A stretch of DNA of 41,021 nucleotides from Gammaproteobacteria bacterium (GTDB taxonomy: Bacteria > Pseudomonadota > Gammaproteobacteria > GCA-001735895), in the NCBI GenBank assembly GCA_024229615.1, contig JAAESG010000542.1:1-41021 (forward strand), read 5' to 3'. The notes under the pieces are model-generated. The model searched no databases and had not been told where the DNA came from. It saw only the letters and a program-made list of their open reading frames with translations. The translations under genes and the position numbers were made by a program. Shown piece by piece: positions 16,281 to 26,166 of this stretch. Each line of letters begins with the position of its first letter. The first letter of the stretch is position 1.

Positions 16281-17213
16281 GTGTCCCGCAATTCAGATAT
16301 CCCGATCGTGCCCCCCGCTGGTGCACTGAAATCGAATCTCCTGTGTTTTTCGGCGATGGTGATGTGGTCGTTTGCTTTTCCGATTGCGGAGTTCCTGTTG
16401 GTAAGCTGGGGTACGATCGCATTGGTACTGGTACGGCAACTGATCGCGGTGAGTGCATTGTTCTGTTGCTGGTTATGGATTGACGGCTGGGTAAAGATTT
16501 GCCGGGCAGACTGGTATCGTGGCATCAGTGTCGGTGGCGTTGGTTTTGGCCTGGGCTCGATGACTTTTCTGATCGGTCAGGATTTGTCCGACGCGGTAAC
16601 ACCGGCGATCGCGGCATCGATGATGCCTATTGTTGGTGCACTGCTGGAAGTGACTTTTGACGGGCGTCGCATGCAACCCCGGTTGTTGCTTGGTATCGTA
16701 TTTGCGCTACTCGGCGGATTGCTGGCCACGGGAACACGCATGGACGAGGGAAATTTTGGCTGGGGTAGTCTGTTGTGCCTGGTTTCGGTGGTGCTGTTCG
16801 CCTGGGGAACCCGCGCCACAACGAAGGGTTTACACTCGCTTTCTTTCGTCGGGCAGACCACCATCACGATGAGCGGAAGTCTCTGTATCGTCTTCAGTGT
16901 GTACCTGGTTATGCTATTGTTCGGCATCCCTGGCACCGCGATAGGGCTACTCGATACGGGCCATATTGTGTTGCTCCTGTTCACCTCGACTGCGTCCCTG
17001 GCGCTGGCGCAATTCATGTGGATCAGGAGTGCGTCCGGGCTCGGCATTCTGCTGGCTTCACTGCATATGAACGCAGTACCGTTTTACGTCATGGTCATCG
17101 TGGTGTTGTTTCTGGGTGAAGGCTGGAACTGGTGGCAGGCGGCCGGCGCTGCGCTGGTCGCGATGGGTGTGCTGTTGGCGCAATCGGTTTCACGCGGCCG
17201 GGGGTGGCGCTGA
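16281..17213 (+). CDS. EamA/DMT family transporter
   Basis: Inner-membrane protein of 310 residues with about ten hydrophobic segments in two EamA repeats (first from about residue 20, second from about 160). The second repeat ends with the typical PFYVMVIVVLFLGEGWNWWQ then AAGAALVAMGVLLAQ. Such proteins are drug/metabolite exporters with varied substrates; this one is not assignable. The start is a GTG (VSRNSDIPIV) preceded by AGGTAA; no better ATG exists. Monocistronic by context. Confidence 0.85.
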   Translation: MSRNSDIPIVPPAGALKSNLLCFSAMVMWSFAFPIAEFLLVSWGTIALVLVRQLIAVSALFCCWLWIDGWVKICRADWYRGISVGGVGFGLGSMTFLIGQDLSDAVTPAIAASMMPIVGALLEVTFDGRRMQPRLLLGIVFALLGGLLATGTRMDEGNFGWGSLLCLVSVVLFAWGTRATTKGLHSLSFVGQTTITMSGSLCIVFSVYLVMLLFGIPGTAIGLLDTGHIVLLLFTSTASLALAQFMWIRSASGLGILLASLHMNAVPFYVMVIVVLFLGEGWNWWQAAGAALVAMGVLLAQSVSRGRGWR

Positions 17214-17392
17214 AGCGGGAGTTGGCGAGTACGCCGACTGCAACGGCGTAAAGGCGGTTGCCCGGCACCGAAAATCGTATTACGAACGGGCTAACTCAGA
17301 TAATCCGATGGTCGTGATCGAATTTAATAGTTATCTTCGATTGCTTGATTCCAATAGCATACGATCTGGTCGAATATCTTCAGGTAAACCTA

Positions 17393-18580
17393 TTGTTTGA
17401 TCGAAGGCCTACTGGCCTGCAGGCCTTCTCGGGTCATGCAGGCGAGCCGATCGCCAGGCTAAACTCCATCGAAGGATTTGCACGTTCGTTGCTGATCGGG
17501 ATCATTCCGTTATTGGCCCTGGAGGCGCTCGGCAGCAAGGAGATGGTAACGCGTGCCTATCTCGCGGCCTCGATTCTTACTTTGATGATTACACTCAACT
17601 TTGCCGGCCTGGAGCGCCTGCTGCAAAGACGCTGGGTATTGACACTGGGTGCAGGCTTTACGATTAGCGCCACCCTCATTTTGAGTTTCGGCCAGGGTTG
17701 GATCATGTCGATAGCGATTGGCTTGCAATCCGCGGCTGCGTCGTTGTTTTCGGTTTGTATTTCGTTATACATCATGGATTACATCGGTAAGAAAGAGCTT
17801 GTTTTTACCGAGTCAAAGCGACTGTTTTATACCGGTATTGCGTGGATGATCGGTCCGGTGCTCGGACTATGGCTATGGGAAGAAACCCATCACTGGGTGC
17901 CGTTTTTGCTCGCGGCATGCGCTTCGGTCGGCATGCTTGGTTATTTCTGGTACTTACGGCTGGGGCACAGCCAGGTTATCCAGAAGGCTAAAAAACCATC
18001 GATCAACATCTTTAAAATCATCCCTCGGTATTTTGCGCAATCGGCATTGCGTATCGCGTACTGGATTACCCTGTCGCGGGCAATTTTCTGGATGACTGTT
18101 TTTATCTATGCGCCTATTTATGTGGTTGAGTCAGGGTTGTCGAAATGGGTTGCTGGCGGGTTGCTGTCGCTGGTGAGTTCCCTGCTCATCGTAAGTCCGT
18201 TGATCAGAAGACTAGCCGGCCGGTTTGGAACTCGCCTGCTCATCATCTGCGCGTTAATGCTGAGCGGGATTTCAATGACCATGCTGTTTTTTGTGGGTGA
18301 GCCAAAACCCATCGGCCTGCTATTCTGGATCAGCGCTGCGCTGGGGGGTGCCATCGTCGATGTACTTGGCAATATACCCTTTATGCGTATGGTCAAACCG
18401 CGTGAAAGAACCGAGATGACGATGATATTCTCGACCTGGCGTGAGGGCTCTCAGTTGCTGACGCCACTGTTAGTATCGCTGGTGTTGTTGGTAGCGCCAT
18501 TTGAAGTTTTCTACCTGCTACTTTCTACAATATTGATCAGCGCTAGTCTGATGGCGACATTCCTGCCGCGCAGGTTGTAA
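17393..18580 (+). CDS. MFS transporter
   Basis: Major facilitator protein of about 395 residues with roughly twelve hydrophobic segments and a central cytoplasmic loop (WYLRLGHSQVIQKAKKPSIN). Similarity to MFS proteins begins near SIEGFARSLLIGIIPLLALE. The start is uncertain: no in-frame ATG precedes the first helix. TTG at 17393 has AGGT seven bases upstream and is preferred; TTG at 17345 is the alternative. Substrate unknown. A small CTCTGC/GCAGAG hairpin (18594-18610) follows the stop and may help termination. Confidence 0.78.
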   Translation: MFDRRPTGLQAFSGHAGEPIARLNSIEGFARSLLIGIIPLLALEALGSKEMVTRAYLAASILTLMITLNFAGLERLLQRRWVLTLGAGFTISATLILSFGQGWIMSIAIGLQSAAASLFSVCISLYIMDYIGKKELVFTESKRLFYTGIAWMIGPVLGLWLWEETHHWVPFLLAACASVGMLGYFWYLRLGHSQVIQKAKKPSINIFKIIPRYFAQSALRIAYWITLSRAIFWMTVFIYAPIYVVESGLSKWVAGGLLSLVSSLLIVSPLIRRLAGRFGTRLLIICALMLSGISMTMLFFVGEPKPIGLLFWISAALGGAIVDVLGNIPFMRMVKPRERTEMTMIFSTWREGSQLLTPLLVSLVLLVAPFEVFYLLLSTILISASLMATFLPRRL

Positions 18581-18781
18581 GGATTTAAAGCATCTCTGCA
18601 ATAGGCAGAGCCTCTGCGACACAGGGGAGTGCCGCCAATTCTCGATCGCACAAATGGCTGGAATATGAAGGAAAACGCAAAATCGTGGTTGTGTTTTTCG
18701 TGCTCTGCTAAGTCAGAGCCTGCCTCGGAAACTGCGCGGCTCGCTCGATCCGGGGATGATTTATGCGGAGCTTGCTTTTGG

Positions 18782-20266
18782 TCAGCTGCCGGTTTTGACC
18801 TTGATGACCGATTCATGCCAGTCAGCGAGCAGTAAATTGCGCTGATTGCTTTCCATGCCGGGATCGAATTCCCGATCGGCCTGCCAGCGTTTCGAAATAT
18901 CGTCCAGTGATTCGAACAGGCCAACCTGCAATCCGGCCAGATAAGCAACTCCGAGGGCGGTGGTCTCGGTTTCAACCGGCCTTTCGACGATGATGTCGAG
19001 AATATCGGCAAGAAAACTGCACAACCAGTTGTTCTGTACCATGCCGCCATCGATCCGTAGGCGTGTCGGTTTGAGTCCGTCGCGGCGCTTCGCTTCCAGC
19101 AAATCAAAAGTCTGATAGCAGACCGATTCGAGTGTGGCGCGCACCAGTTCAGCCGGCCCGGTATCGCGCGTGATGCCGAAGATAGCGCCACGCGCGTCGG
19201 GATCCCAATGCGGTGCTCCCAGCCCGGTGAAAGCGGGCACCAGATACACTCCGTTATTGGAATCGAGTGACGCGGCCAGGGCTTCGGTTTCGCGCGCGGA
19301 TTCGATCACACCGATGCCATCGCGCAACCATTGCACCGCGGCGCCAGCGACAAAGATGGAGCCTTCCAGGGCATAGGTAGTTTTGCCATTGAGGCGATAA
19401 GCGACCGTGGTTAACAGCTTGTTGTTTGATGTCAGGGCTTGATCGCCGGTGTTAAGCATCATGAAACAACCGGTGCCATAGGTGCTCTTGATCATGCCGC
19501 GCTCGAAGCAGGCTTGCCCAATGAGTGCTGCTTGCTGGTCTCCAGCCACGCTTGCGATCGGGATTTCGGCATCGAGCAGGGTTTTACTGGTTGATCCGTA
19601 ATCATCGGCGCAATCGAGTACTTCGGGTAACAGTGATGTCGGCACAGACAGCATGCCGAGCAAATCGTTATCCCATTGTTGCGTATGGATATTGAACATC
19701 AGCGTGCGCGACGCGTTGGTGGCGTCAGTTGCGTGTACCTCGCCCCCGGTCAGGCGCCAGATCAGGAAGCTGTCTATAGTGCCAAATGCGAGTTCTCCCT
19801 TTTCCGCGCGTTCGCGCGCTCCGCCCACGTTGTCGAGAATCCAGTTGACTTTAGTGCCAGAGAAATAGGGGTCGAGTAGCAAACCGGTTTTTGCGCTAAC
19901 CTCAGGTTCCAGTCCCTGTTCGCGCAACGCCTCGCAGAAACTCGCGGTGCGTCGGTCCTGCCAGACGATTGCATGGTAAACAGGCTCACCGCTGGAACGG
20001 TCCCAGACCACGGTGGTTTCGCGCTGGTTGGTAATACCGATTGCGGCGATATCGTGTTGCTCTGATTTTGCTTTGTCCAGGGCTTCACGAACCACGGCCA
20101 ATGTCGTAACCCAGATTTCTTCGGCGTTGTGTTCTACCCAGCCATCCTTTGGGAAATGCTGGCCAAATTCCTGTTGTGCGGTAAACACGGCATGACCGTT
20201 GGTGTCAAACAACATCGCGCGTGAACTGGTCGTACCCTGGTCGATACTGAGAATATACTGGCTCAT
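18782..20266 (-). CDS. glpK: glycerol kinase
   Basis: FGGY-family cytoplasmic kinase that phosphorylates glycerol to sn-glycerol 3-phosphate with ATP. Length 494 is standard. It opens with [18 protein letters not shown], keeps the [10 protein letters not shown] block with the glycerol-binding Arg-Glu pair near residue 82, [13 protein letters not shown] with the catalytic Asp near 245, and [11 protein letters not shown] for phosphate binding. AGGAGG precedes the ATG. It is the last gene of the leftward glycerol cluster, 146 bases after glpD, with a dispersed palindromic repeat in the gap. Confidence 0.96.
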   Translation of the reverse strand: MSQYILSIDQGTTSSRAMLFDTNGHAVFTAQQEFGQHFPKDGWVEHNAEEIWVTTLAVVREALDKAKSEQHDIAAIGITNQRETTVVWDRSSGEPVYHAIVWQDRRTASFCEALREQGLEPEVSAKTGLLLDPYFSGTKVNWILDNVGGARERAEKGELAFGTIDSFLIWRLTGGEVHATDATNASRTLMFNIHTQQWDNDLLGMLSVPTSLLPEVLDCADDYGSTSKTLLDAEIPIASVAGDQQAALIGQACFERGMIKSTYGTGCFMMLNTGDQALTSNNKLLTTVAYRLNGKTTYALEGSIFVAGAAVQWLRDGIGVIESARETEALAASLDSNNGVYLVPAFTGLGAPHWDPDARGAIFGITRDTGPAELVRATLESVCYQTFDLLEAKRRDGLKPTRLRIDGGMVQNNWLCSFLADILDIIVERPVETETTALGVAYLAGLQVGLFESLDDISKRWQADREFDPGMESNQRNLLLADWHESVIKVKTGS

Positions 20267-20343
20267 CTGAATCCTCCTGAACTGCTAATCCTCAAAACTA
20301 AGGAGCGACGCCATAGTATCATCGTCATTATGGATTTTGTCGC

Positions 20344-20370
20344 TCACCCCGGGCTTGACCCGGGATCATG
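20344..20370. repeat. dispersed palindromic repeat between glpD and glpK
   Basis: CACCCCGGGCTTGACCCGGG followed by ATCATG matches the widespread 'CCCGG..TTGA.CCGGG' intergenic palindrome. It forms a CCCGGG-type hairpin and may affect mRNA ends within the glp cluster. Confidence 0.55.
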
Positions 20371-20412
20371 CCAAGCTGCCATGGGCTCAATGCCGTGTTG
20401 CGCAGGCATTTG

Positions 20413-22014
20413 CTATTCTGCAAAATATTCATCGAAGCGTTTTTTCGCATCCTCTCCGAACAGTTTTTCACAGGCCTCGAACAAGCCGGCTGATTGGCGT
20501 AGTTCCGCGCGTGAGACCAGTAACTCAATCTTTGAGCGCCGGCGCAGATAGTCCTCCAGTTTAACGATCATTTCCTGGTCTACGAGATAATCGATTTCAC
20601 AACGGCGTATGCCTGTATTCTCGATTAGTGTTTCGCACAGAGAGGGCTCGCCTTCGATCGCGTCTAACATTTCGTCCGCGTGCGCCGCGTAGCGTCGCCA
20701 CAGACGTACGCTCAAAGCTTCTTCGGTGTCACTGGCGACGATTTCGTCGAGACCGAGTTCGCGCGCGCGCGCGAAGAAAGCCTCGCGTCGCTGACGATCG
20801 GGCTCACCATACCACATGTCGGCATTTCCGAGACTCAATCCCATCCGGGATACATTGGCACAGATTTCGTTACCGACATTGAGGCAGTCGGTCAACTTGC
20901 CCCCGAAGATACTGATATGATTCTGCGCGGGTATTATTTCGATGACATGCTTGCGCGACAGCTGTCGAACCGCGACGGATTCATCGCTGCTTCGACGAGT
21001 TGCTAATGGGCGTACACCACAGCGCTCGGCGATTACATCGCCGGCGACCAGTGGTCTGGCTAAATCCAGACGCGCATTGATATTTGATAGTACAAACTCG
21101 CGATCCGCCTCGGTCACTGCTGTCATCGGATCTTCCACCTGTGTGTCGGTGGTGCCGATGCAAGTGCGGTTGGCCATCGGTATCGCGAAAAACAGGCGTT
21201 CGTCGTCGGCAAAAAAAGCCAGCACCCGGCGACTGTCCGAAAGTTTCGGCACGATCAAATGAATGCCTTTCGATAGTTGATGTCGATACTCGGTTTCGAT
21301 TCCACTCTGCGCATTTAGTTTATCCACAAAGGCGCCTGCAGCGTTGATCAGAACCTTGCTTCGAATTGAAAACTGCTTACCGCTGATCTGATCTTCAACC
21401 GCTGTTGTCCAGCCACCGTCGGCGGTCTGTGTCGACCCTCTGGATTCGATATAGTTGGCGGCAACGCAACCCTTATCCATGGCGCCGCGGACGAAATTGA
21501 AGACGAAACGTGCGTCGTTATCGTGCAGAAAGGCATCCGAGTATTCGATGCCAGCTGTGCTGATGAGGGTATTGATTAACGGTTCGTTTTGTTTGATCTG
21601 ATGCGGCGACAGCATGCGCGGCGTGTGGGTTTTGCCACGCCCCAGTAGCCAGTAAAGCCAGGTGCTGGCGAAAATGATCCATGGGTGAAAACGAAATTGC
21701 TTGTTAATCGTCATCAGGAAGCGGATTTCCTTGACCGTAGACGGGAAGCTGTCGAGTAGTTTGTTGCGTGATTTGCACAATCCCGCGACCAGGCCAAACT
21801 CGTAGCCCTCCATGTACTTGATACCACCCCAGACCAGGTTGGAGGATTGCTGACTGGTGAAGCCAGCGAAATCGCGCGCATCGATCAGCGCCACTTTTAC
21901 CCCGCGTGCGGCCAGCGCGGCCGCCGACACGGCGCCGTTGATGCCGCCACCGACGATCACCACGTCGAAGGTTTCATTCTGCAGTCGTTCTATGTTGCCT
22001 TCTCGTAAAGTCAT
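20413..22014 (-). CDS. glpD: aerobic glycerol-3-phosphate dehydrogenase
   Basis: Membrane-associated FAD enzyme that oxidises glycerol 3-phosphate to dihydroxyacetone phosphate, feeding electrons to quinone. It has 533 residues, near the usual 500-540. The Rossmann FAD motif DVVIVGGGINGAVSAAALAA lies at about residues 18-37, followed by FTSQQSSNLVWGGIKYME, typical of GlpD. The C-terminal domain (DEMLDAIEGEPSLCETLIEN onward) is the helical DAO_C region. It sits between the DUF2160 gene and glpK, matching the pathway order after import. Confidence 0.95.
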   Translation of the reverse strand: MTLREGNIERLQNETFDVVIVGGGINGAVSAAALAARGVKVALIDARDFAGFTSQQSSNLVWGGIKYMEGYEFGLVAGLCKSRNKLLDSFPSTVKEIRFLMTINKQFRFHPWIIFASTWLYWLLGRGKTHTPRMLSPHQIKQNEPLINTLISTAGIEYSDAFLHDNDARFVFNFVRGAMDKGCVAANYIESRGSTQTADGGWTTAVEDQISGKQFSIRSKVLINAAGAFVDKLNAQSGIETEYRHQLSKGIHLIVPKLSDSRRVLAFFADDERLFFAIPMANRTCIGTTDTQVEDPMTAVTEADREFVLSNINARLDLARPLVAGDVIAERCGVRPLATRRSSDESVAVRQLSRKHVIEIIPAQNHISIFGGKLTDCLNVGNEICANVSRMGLSLGNADMWYGEPDRQRREAFFARARELGLDEIVASDTEEALSVRLWRRYAAHADEMLDAIEGEPSLCETLIENTGIRRCEIDYLVDQEMIVKLEDYLRRRSKIELLVSRAELRQSAGLFEACEKLFGEDAKKRFDEYFAE

Positions 22015-22065
22015 GACGTCGTTAACTGCAAAGCGGAATCCTGACTCGTCTGTGTCAACGCCACT

Positions 22066-22350
22066 TCATACCTTTTTGAATACAAAGACAAACCAACCGA
22101 TAGCCAGTGCCAGTGCCCCCCATAAAGGAGTGCTGAAAAATGCCAACCAGGCGAGATGTATAAAACCCGAACCCAGCCAGGAAATAAAAAGCCGGTCTCC
22201 TCGCGTGGTGTCGAGACCAAAAACACCGCGACGCGGATCGCCCCCTGGACTATATTTTTCCCAGACACCCATGACCATGATCGAAAACACCAGCGCCACG
22301 AAAAATGCAGCGGTCGGCCAGGTCCAGGCCATCCAGGACAGGTCTAGCAT
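22066..22350 (-). CDS. glpU: DUF2160 small membrane protein of the glycerol ABC cluster
   Basis: A 94-residue protein with about three hydrophobic segments (TWPTAAFFVALVFSIMVMGV, the FISWLGSGFIHLAWLAFFST region, and WGALALAIGWFVFVF) and a polar loop WEKYSPGGDPRRGVFGLDTT. This is the DUF2160 family, found beside glycerol ABC transporter genes; the gene in the equivalent place of the rhizobial glycerol operon is called glpU. Its function is not established. It starts 15 bases after glpQ ends, so it is cotranscribed. The symbol is assigned by position and family recollection. Confidence 0.75.
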   Translation of the reverse strand: MLDLSWMAWTWPTAAFFVALVFSIMVMGVWEKYSPGGDPRRGVFGLDTTRGDRLFISWLGSGFIHLAWLAFFSTPLWGALALAIGWFVFVFKKV

Positions 22351-22365
22351 GCCAGTTCCATGCGC

Positions 22366-23163
22366 TTAAACCCGTCCCAGGGCGAAGCCCTTGGCAATAT
22401 AGTTGCGGACGAAGTAAATGACGAATGCTCCGGGTATGATGGTGAGTGAACCTGCAGCCGCTAACAGTCCGAGTTCATAGCCGGAAGTACTTGCGGTTCG
22501 TGTCATGGTTGCCGCAATCGGTTTGGCACTGACCGAAGTCAGGGTTTTTGCGAGTAACAATTCAACCCACGAGTACATGAAGCAGAAAAACATGGTGACA
22601 CCGATGCCCGCGGCAATCGTTGGGATGAAGATACGGACGAAAAAGCGGGGAAATGAGTAGCCGTCGAGATAGGCGGTTTCATCGAGTTCTTTTGGAATTC
22701 CCGACATGAAGCCTTCCAGAATCCATACCGCGAGAGGAATGTTGAACAGGCAGTGCGCAAGCGCGACCGCGAGATGGGTGTCAAACAATTCAATCGCCGA
22801 GTAGAGCTGAAAGAAAGGCAGTGCAAATACGGCCGGTGGCGCCATGCGATTGGTCAATAGCCAGAAAAACAGGTGCTTGTCACCCAGAAACCGGTATCTC
22901 GAAAATGCATAAGCAGCGGGCAGGGCGACCGAAACCGAAATCAGGGTATTGATGACCACGTATATCAGTGAATTGATATATCCGTTATACCAGGTCGGAT
23001 CGGTGAAAATCTTGATGTAGTTTGCGAGCGTGAATTGTTGCGGGAAGAACGAAAATCCACCCAGAATTTCGTTGGTCGTTTTGAACGACATCGATAGCAG
23101 GCCGTAGATGGGTAGCATCAAAAACAGAATGTAAAGAGTCGGTACCACCCATTTTCTGTTCAT
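22366..23163 (-). CDS. glpQ: glycerol ABC transporter permease GlpQ
   Basis: Inner-membrane permease of the carbohydrate-type (MalG-like) family, 265 residues, about six membrane helices. It opens with a helix (VPTLYILFLMLPIYGLLSMS). The EAA coupling loop lies near residues 160-185 (AYLDGYSFPRFFVRIFIPTI). It pairs with GlpP to form the channel for glycerol. It lies 4 bases after glpP. The symbol follows the rhizobial glpSTPQUV nomenclature and should not be confused with the E. coli GlpQ phosphodiesterase. Confidence 0.85.
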   Translation of the reverse strand: MNRKWVVPTLYILFLMLPIYGLLSMSFKTTNEILGGFSFFPQQFTLANYIKIFTDPTWYNGYINSLIYVVINTLISVSVALPAAYAFSRYRFLGDKHLFFWLLTNRMAPPAVFALPFFQLYSAIELFDTHLAVALAHCLFNIPLAVWILEGFMSGIPKELDETAYLDGYSFPRFFVRIFIPTIAAGIGVTMFFCFMYSWVELLLAKTLTSVSAKPIAATMTRTASTSGYELGLLAAAGSLTIIPGAFVIYFVRNYIAKGFALGRV

Positions 23164-23167
23164 CTTG

Positions 23168-24034
23168 TTACTGCTCCTCGTTGCGCATCATGACAGTGTA
23201 AAAAACCCAGCAAATCAGCAATACGATCAGGAAATATATCAGTGACATCGCTGCTGCCGGACCCAGGTCGAACTGTCCCAGTGCAATCTTTACCAGATCG
23301 ATCGACAGGAAGGTGGTTGTGTTTCCCGGTCCTCCACCGGTGAGCACGAAGGGCTCGGTGTAAATCATGAAACTATCCATGAAACGTAACAGGATCGCGA
23401 TAGTCAGAACGCGTTTCATCTTCGGCAGCTGAATATATCGAAACACAGCCCAGCTGCTTGCGCCGTCGATGCGCGCTGCCTGATAGTAAGCATCAGGAAT
23501 CGAACAGACGCCGGCATAGCAGAGCAGCACCACCAGCGAGGTCCAGTGCCACACGTCCATCAATACGGTCGTCATCCATGCGGACACCGGTTGTTGAGTA
23601 AAGTTGTAATCAAAGCCCATCGAATTCAGGCTATAGCCGAGCAGGCCGATATCGGGTAACGCAAATATATTCCACATGGCGCCGACCACATTCCATGGAA
23701 TTAACAACGGCAGAGCCATTAACACCAGGCATACCGAGACCCAGGGCCCTTTGCGCGGCATCGACAGTGCAACCGCTATGCCGAGTGGAATTTCGATTGC
23801 CAGAATCATACCGGTAAACATCAACTGCCTTAGTAGCGAGGCGTGAAAACGTTCCGAGCGCAACACCGCCTCGAACCAGGTAACGCCCTCCCAGAAGAAC
23901 ACGTTATCGCCAAAGGTTTCCTGCAGGGAGTAATTGACCACCGTCATCAATGGAATGAAGGCGTTGAATGCCACCAGTAATAGCACCGGCACCACCAACA
24001 ACCAGGCTTTCTGATTGGTCGATTTACGCACCAT
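23168..24034 (-). CDS. glpP: glycerol ABC transporter permease GlpP
   Basis: Permease of the MalF/UgpA type, 288 residues, with six predicted helices beginning KAWLLVVPVLLLVAFNAFIP. The EAA loop is AARIDGASSWAVFRYIQLPK near residues 185-205. Its start overlaps the end of glpT by 11 bases, indicating coupling. With GlpQ, GlpS, GlpT and the binding protein GlpV it should form the full importer. Nomenclature follows the rhizobial glycerol transporter. Confidence 0.85.
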   Translation of the reverse strand: MVRKSTNQKAWLLVVPVLLLVAFNAFIPLMTVVNYSLQETFGDNVFFWEGVTWFEAVLRSERFHASLLRQLMFTGMILAIEIPLGIAVALSMPRKGPWVSVCLVLMALPLLIPWNVVGAMWNIFALPDIGLLGYSLNSMGFDYNFTQQPVSAWMTTVLMDVWHWTSLVVLLCYAGVCSIPDAYYQAARIDGASSWAVFRYIQLPKMKRVLTIAILLRFMDSFMIYTEPFVLTGGGPGNTTTFLSIDLVKIALGQFDLGPAAAMSLIYFLIVLLICWVFYTVMMRNEEQ

Positions 24035-25100
24035 CTGCCCCCACTGCCCAGTCGTCGCAATAGATTCGAAGGTTTTCAGGATCGAACTGTATCTGCGGAT
24101 TTTCTGACGGGATTAGCTGGTCCTCAGCGACGATCATTTTAATTTGCTCAGTCTCGTGTTTGACGGTCACCACCTGGTAACGCCCAAGGTCCTCGACTTT
24201 TTCGATTGCGACCGGAATGCCCTGGCTTGCGAAGTGAACAAACTCCGGCCGAATACCGATTTCAAGCTTGCCGCTCAAATCGGTATCGGCCGGATAACCC
24301 GAGGAGAGCAGGTTATTCGCAAAAACAGGTTGCCCATTGTCTAGCCTGCAGGGCAGTACATTCATTCCGGGCGAGCCGATAAAATAGCCGACAAAGGTAT
24401 GTCTGGGCCTGCTGAAAAGTTCCACCGGCGTGCCGACCTGAACCACGCCGCCGTCGTGCATGACGACAACCTTGTCGGCGAAAGTCAACGCTTCGACCTG
24501 GTCGTGGGTAACATAAATCATCGTTACGCCGATTTGCTGATGCAGCTCTTTCAGCTTCGAACGCAGCTGCCACTTCAGATGCGGGTCGATCACTGTCAGT
24601 GGTTCGTCGAACAGGATCGCATTGACATCTTCGCGCACCAGGCCCCTGCCCAGTGAAATTTTTTGCTTGCCGTCGGCGCTAAGGCCAGAAGCGCGATGTT
24701 TCAGTCGATCGGATAAATCCAGCATTTCGGCAATTTCGATGACTCTTGCCTGTACCTGTGATTCGGGCATGCCGCGATTGCGTAGCGGGAAAGCCAGGTT
24801 GTCAAATACACTCATGGTGTCGTATACCACGGGAAACTGGAATACCTGTGCGATATGCCGATCGGCGGTTGGCCGCTGCGTGATCTCGTTGTCGTCAAAC
24901 AGAATTGATCCTTCGGAAGGAGTCAGCAGCCCCGAGATGATATTCAACAGGGTCGTCTTGCCACAACCGGAAGGGCCGAGCAGGGCGTATGCACCGCCAT
25001 CTTCCCAGACCTGGCTGACTTCCTTGAGCGCGTACACCGGTGCCTGCCCCGGCGGTGGCGGGTAAGCGTGACGTACATTTCTGAATTCGATTCGCGACAT
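24024..25100 (-). CDS. glpT: glycerol ABC transporter ATP-binding protein GlpT (degenerate signature motif)
   Basis: ATPase subunit of 358 residues if begun at ATG 25100 (MSRIEFRNVR); an upstream in-frame ATG at 25130 would overlap glpS by 29 bases and is less likely. Walker A GPSGCGKT (42-49), Walker B AILFDEP with Glu166, and the H-loop YVTHDQVEAL with His199 are intact. The ABC signature is not: where LSGGQQQR is expected the protein has LSADGKQK (140-147). The C-terminal TOBE-like domain is kept (GKLEIGIRPEFVHF). It works with GlpS, which shows the opposite pattern of motif loss. Unrelated to the E. coli GlpT antiporter. Confidence 0.87.
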   Translation of the reverse strand: MSRIEFRNVRHAYPPPPGQAPVYALKEVSQVWEDGGAYALLGPSGCGKTTLLNIISGLLTPSEGSILFDDNEITQRPTADRHIAQVFQFPVVYDTMSVFDNLAFPLRNRGMPESQVQARVIEIAEMLDLSDRLKHRASGLSADGKQKISLGRGLVREDVNAILFDEPLTVIDPHLKWQLRSKLKELHQQIGVTMIYVTHDQVEALTFADKVVVMHDGGVVQVGTPVELFSRPRHTFVGYFIGSPGMNVLPCRLDNGQPVFANNLLSSGYPADTDLSGKLEIGIRPEFVHFASQGIPVAIEKVEDLGRYQVVTVKHETEQIKMIVAEDQLIPSENPQIQFDPENLRIYCDDWAVGADGA

Positions 25101-25101
25101 G

Positions 25102-26166
25102 TTAACCCTGCGTCTCGATGAGTTGCTCATTCACGTCGAAATACAGGCAACGACTTGAATTGAAGAAAAAGCTGGCGCTTTGGCCGAATTCATAGCTGTG
25201 GATGCCATGCGTTTCGCTAACCCAGTTGTTGCCTTCGACAATGACGCGAATGATACTTTCAGAACCGCTGATCTCGGCAATTTGCACTTCGCCGCTCACC
25301 TCCACTCCCGCACCCTGGGGAGATAGATGGTGAGGCCTTACCCCGATGGTGTAGCTGCCATCGGGCATTTCGGCAAGCCTCGCGGGCACGGTCCAGCTAA
25401 CTGAATCCGACAGGTAGGCGGTACCACCACGTTTATCTATCGAAGCCACGTTGACCGGAGGATCTGAAAACACACGTGCGCTGGTGAGTGAGTCAGGGTT
25501 GCGATAGATAGTCGAAGTTTGGCCGAACTGAATCACGCGGCCCTCATTGATGGTGGCGGTGTAACCGCCAAGCATCAAGGCCTCTAGCGGTTCGCTGGTA
25601 GCGTAGACAACGGTGGCGCCGGTATCAGCGAACATTTTCGGGAGTTCGTCACGCAACTCCTCGCGTAGCTTGTAATCCAGATTGGCCAATGGTTCGTCGA
25701 GTAAAACCAGTTCGGCGCCTTTGACCAGCGCACGCGCCAGAGCGGTACGCTGCTGTTGTCCGCCGGAAAGCTCGTTTGGCAATCGATCCAGCATCGGTGT
25801 CAGTTTTAACAGTTCGGCGAAGCTGCGTACTTTTTCATCGATTTCGTTTCTGGGCAAGCCGGCCACCCTCAGTGGAGAAGCGATGTTGTCGTAAACACTA
25901 AAGCTGGGGTAGTTGATGAAGGCCTGGTACACCATGGCGACACTGCGCTTTTGTACCGGTATGCCGGTGACATCCTGATCATTGACGAGAAGCCTTCCGC
26001 TACTCGGTTTTTCCAGTCCGGCCATCAAGCGCATCAACGAGGTTTTGCCGCTTAGCGTGGTGCCAAGCAAGATATTGAACTGCCCGGGTTCGAGCGACAG
26101 ACTGGTTTCGTAGATATGAGTTTCCGCACCGACGCGTAGGGAAACATTGTCTAGTTCGATCGCCAT
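25102..26166 (-). CDS. glpS: glycerol ABC transporter ATP-binding protein GlpS (H-loop histidine missing)
   Basis: ATPase subunit of 354 residues. Walker A is GTTLSGKTS (35-43), the signature LSGGQQQRTALARAL is canonical (133-147) and Walker B is LVLLDEP with Glu158. The H-loop position reads YATSEPLEAL where partners have YVTHDxxEAL, so Ser191 replaces the histidine that senses the gamma-phosphate. TOBE-like C-terminal region present. It begins right after glpR (the glpR stop and glpS ATG are adjacent) and ends one base before the glpT ATG. The heterodimer with GlpT should have one consensus and one degenerate ATP site. Confidence 0.87.
   Translation of the reverse strand: MAIELDNVSLRVGAETHIYETSLSLEPGQFNILLGTTLSGKTSLMRLMAGLEKPSSGRLLVNDQDVTGIPVQKRSVAMVYQAFINYPSFSVYDNIASPLRVAGLPRNEIDEKVRSFAELLKLTPMLDRLPNELSGGQQQRTALARALVKGAELVLLDEPLANLDYKLREELRDELPKMFADTGATVVYATSEPLEALMLGGYTATINEGRVIQFGQTSTIYRNPDSLTSARVFSDPPVNVASIDKRGGTAYLSDSVSWTVPARLAEMPDGSYTIGVRPHHLSPQGAGVEVSGEVQIAEISGSESIIRVIVEGNNWVSETHGIHSYEFGQSASFFFNSSRCLYFDVNEQLIETQG

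Noticed and set aside
17216-17392. Upstream coding sequence for the MFS transporter
   Set aside because: The stretch before TTG 17393 has no MFS-like residues and the ribosome-site candidate points to 17393; it looks like ordinary intergenic DNA.
18629-18835. Small open frame between the MFS gene and glpK
   Set aside because: No ribosome site or recognisable pattern, and its end overlaps glpK on the other strand; treated as non-coding.
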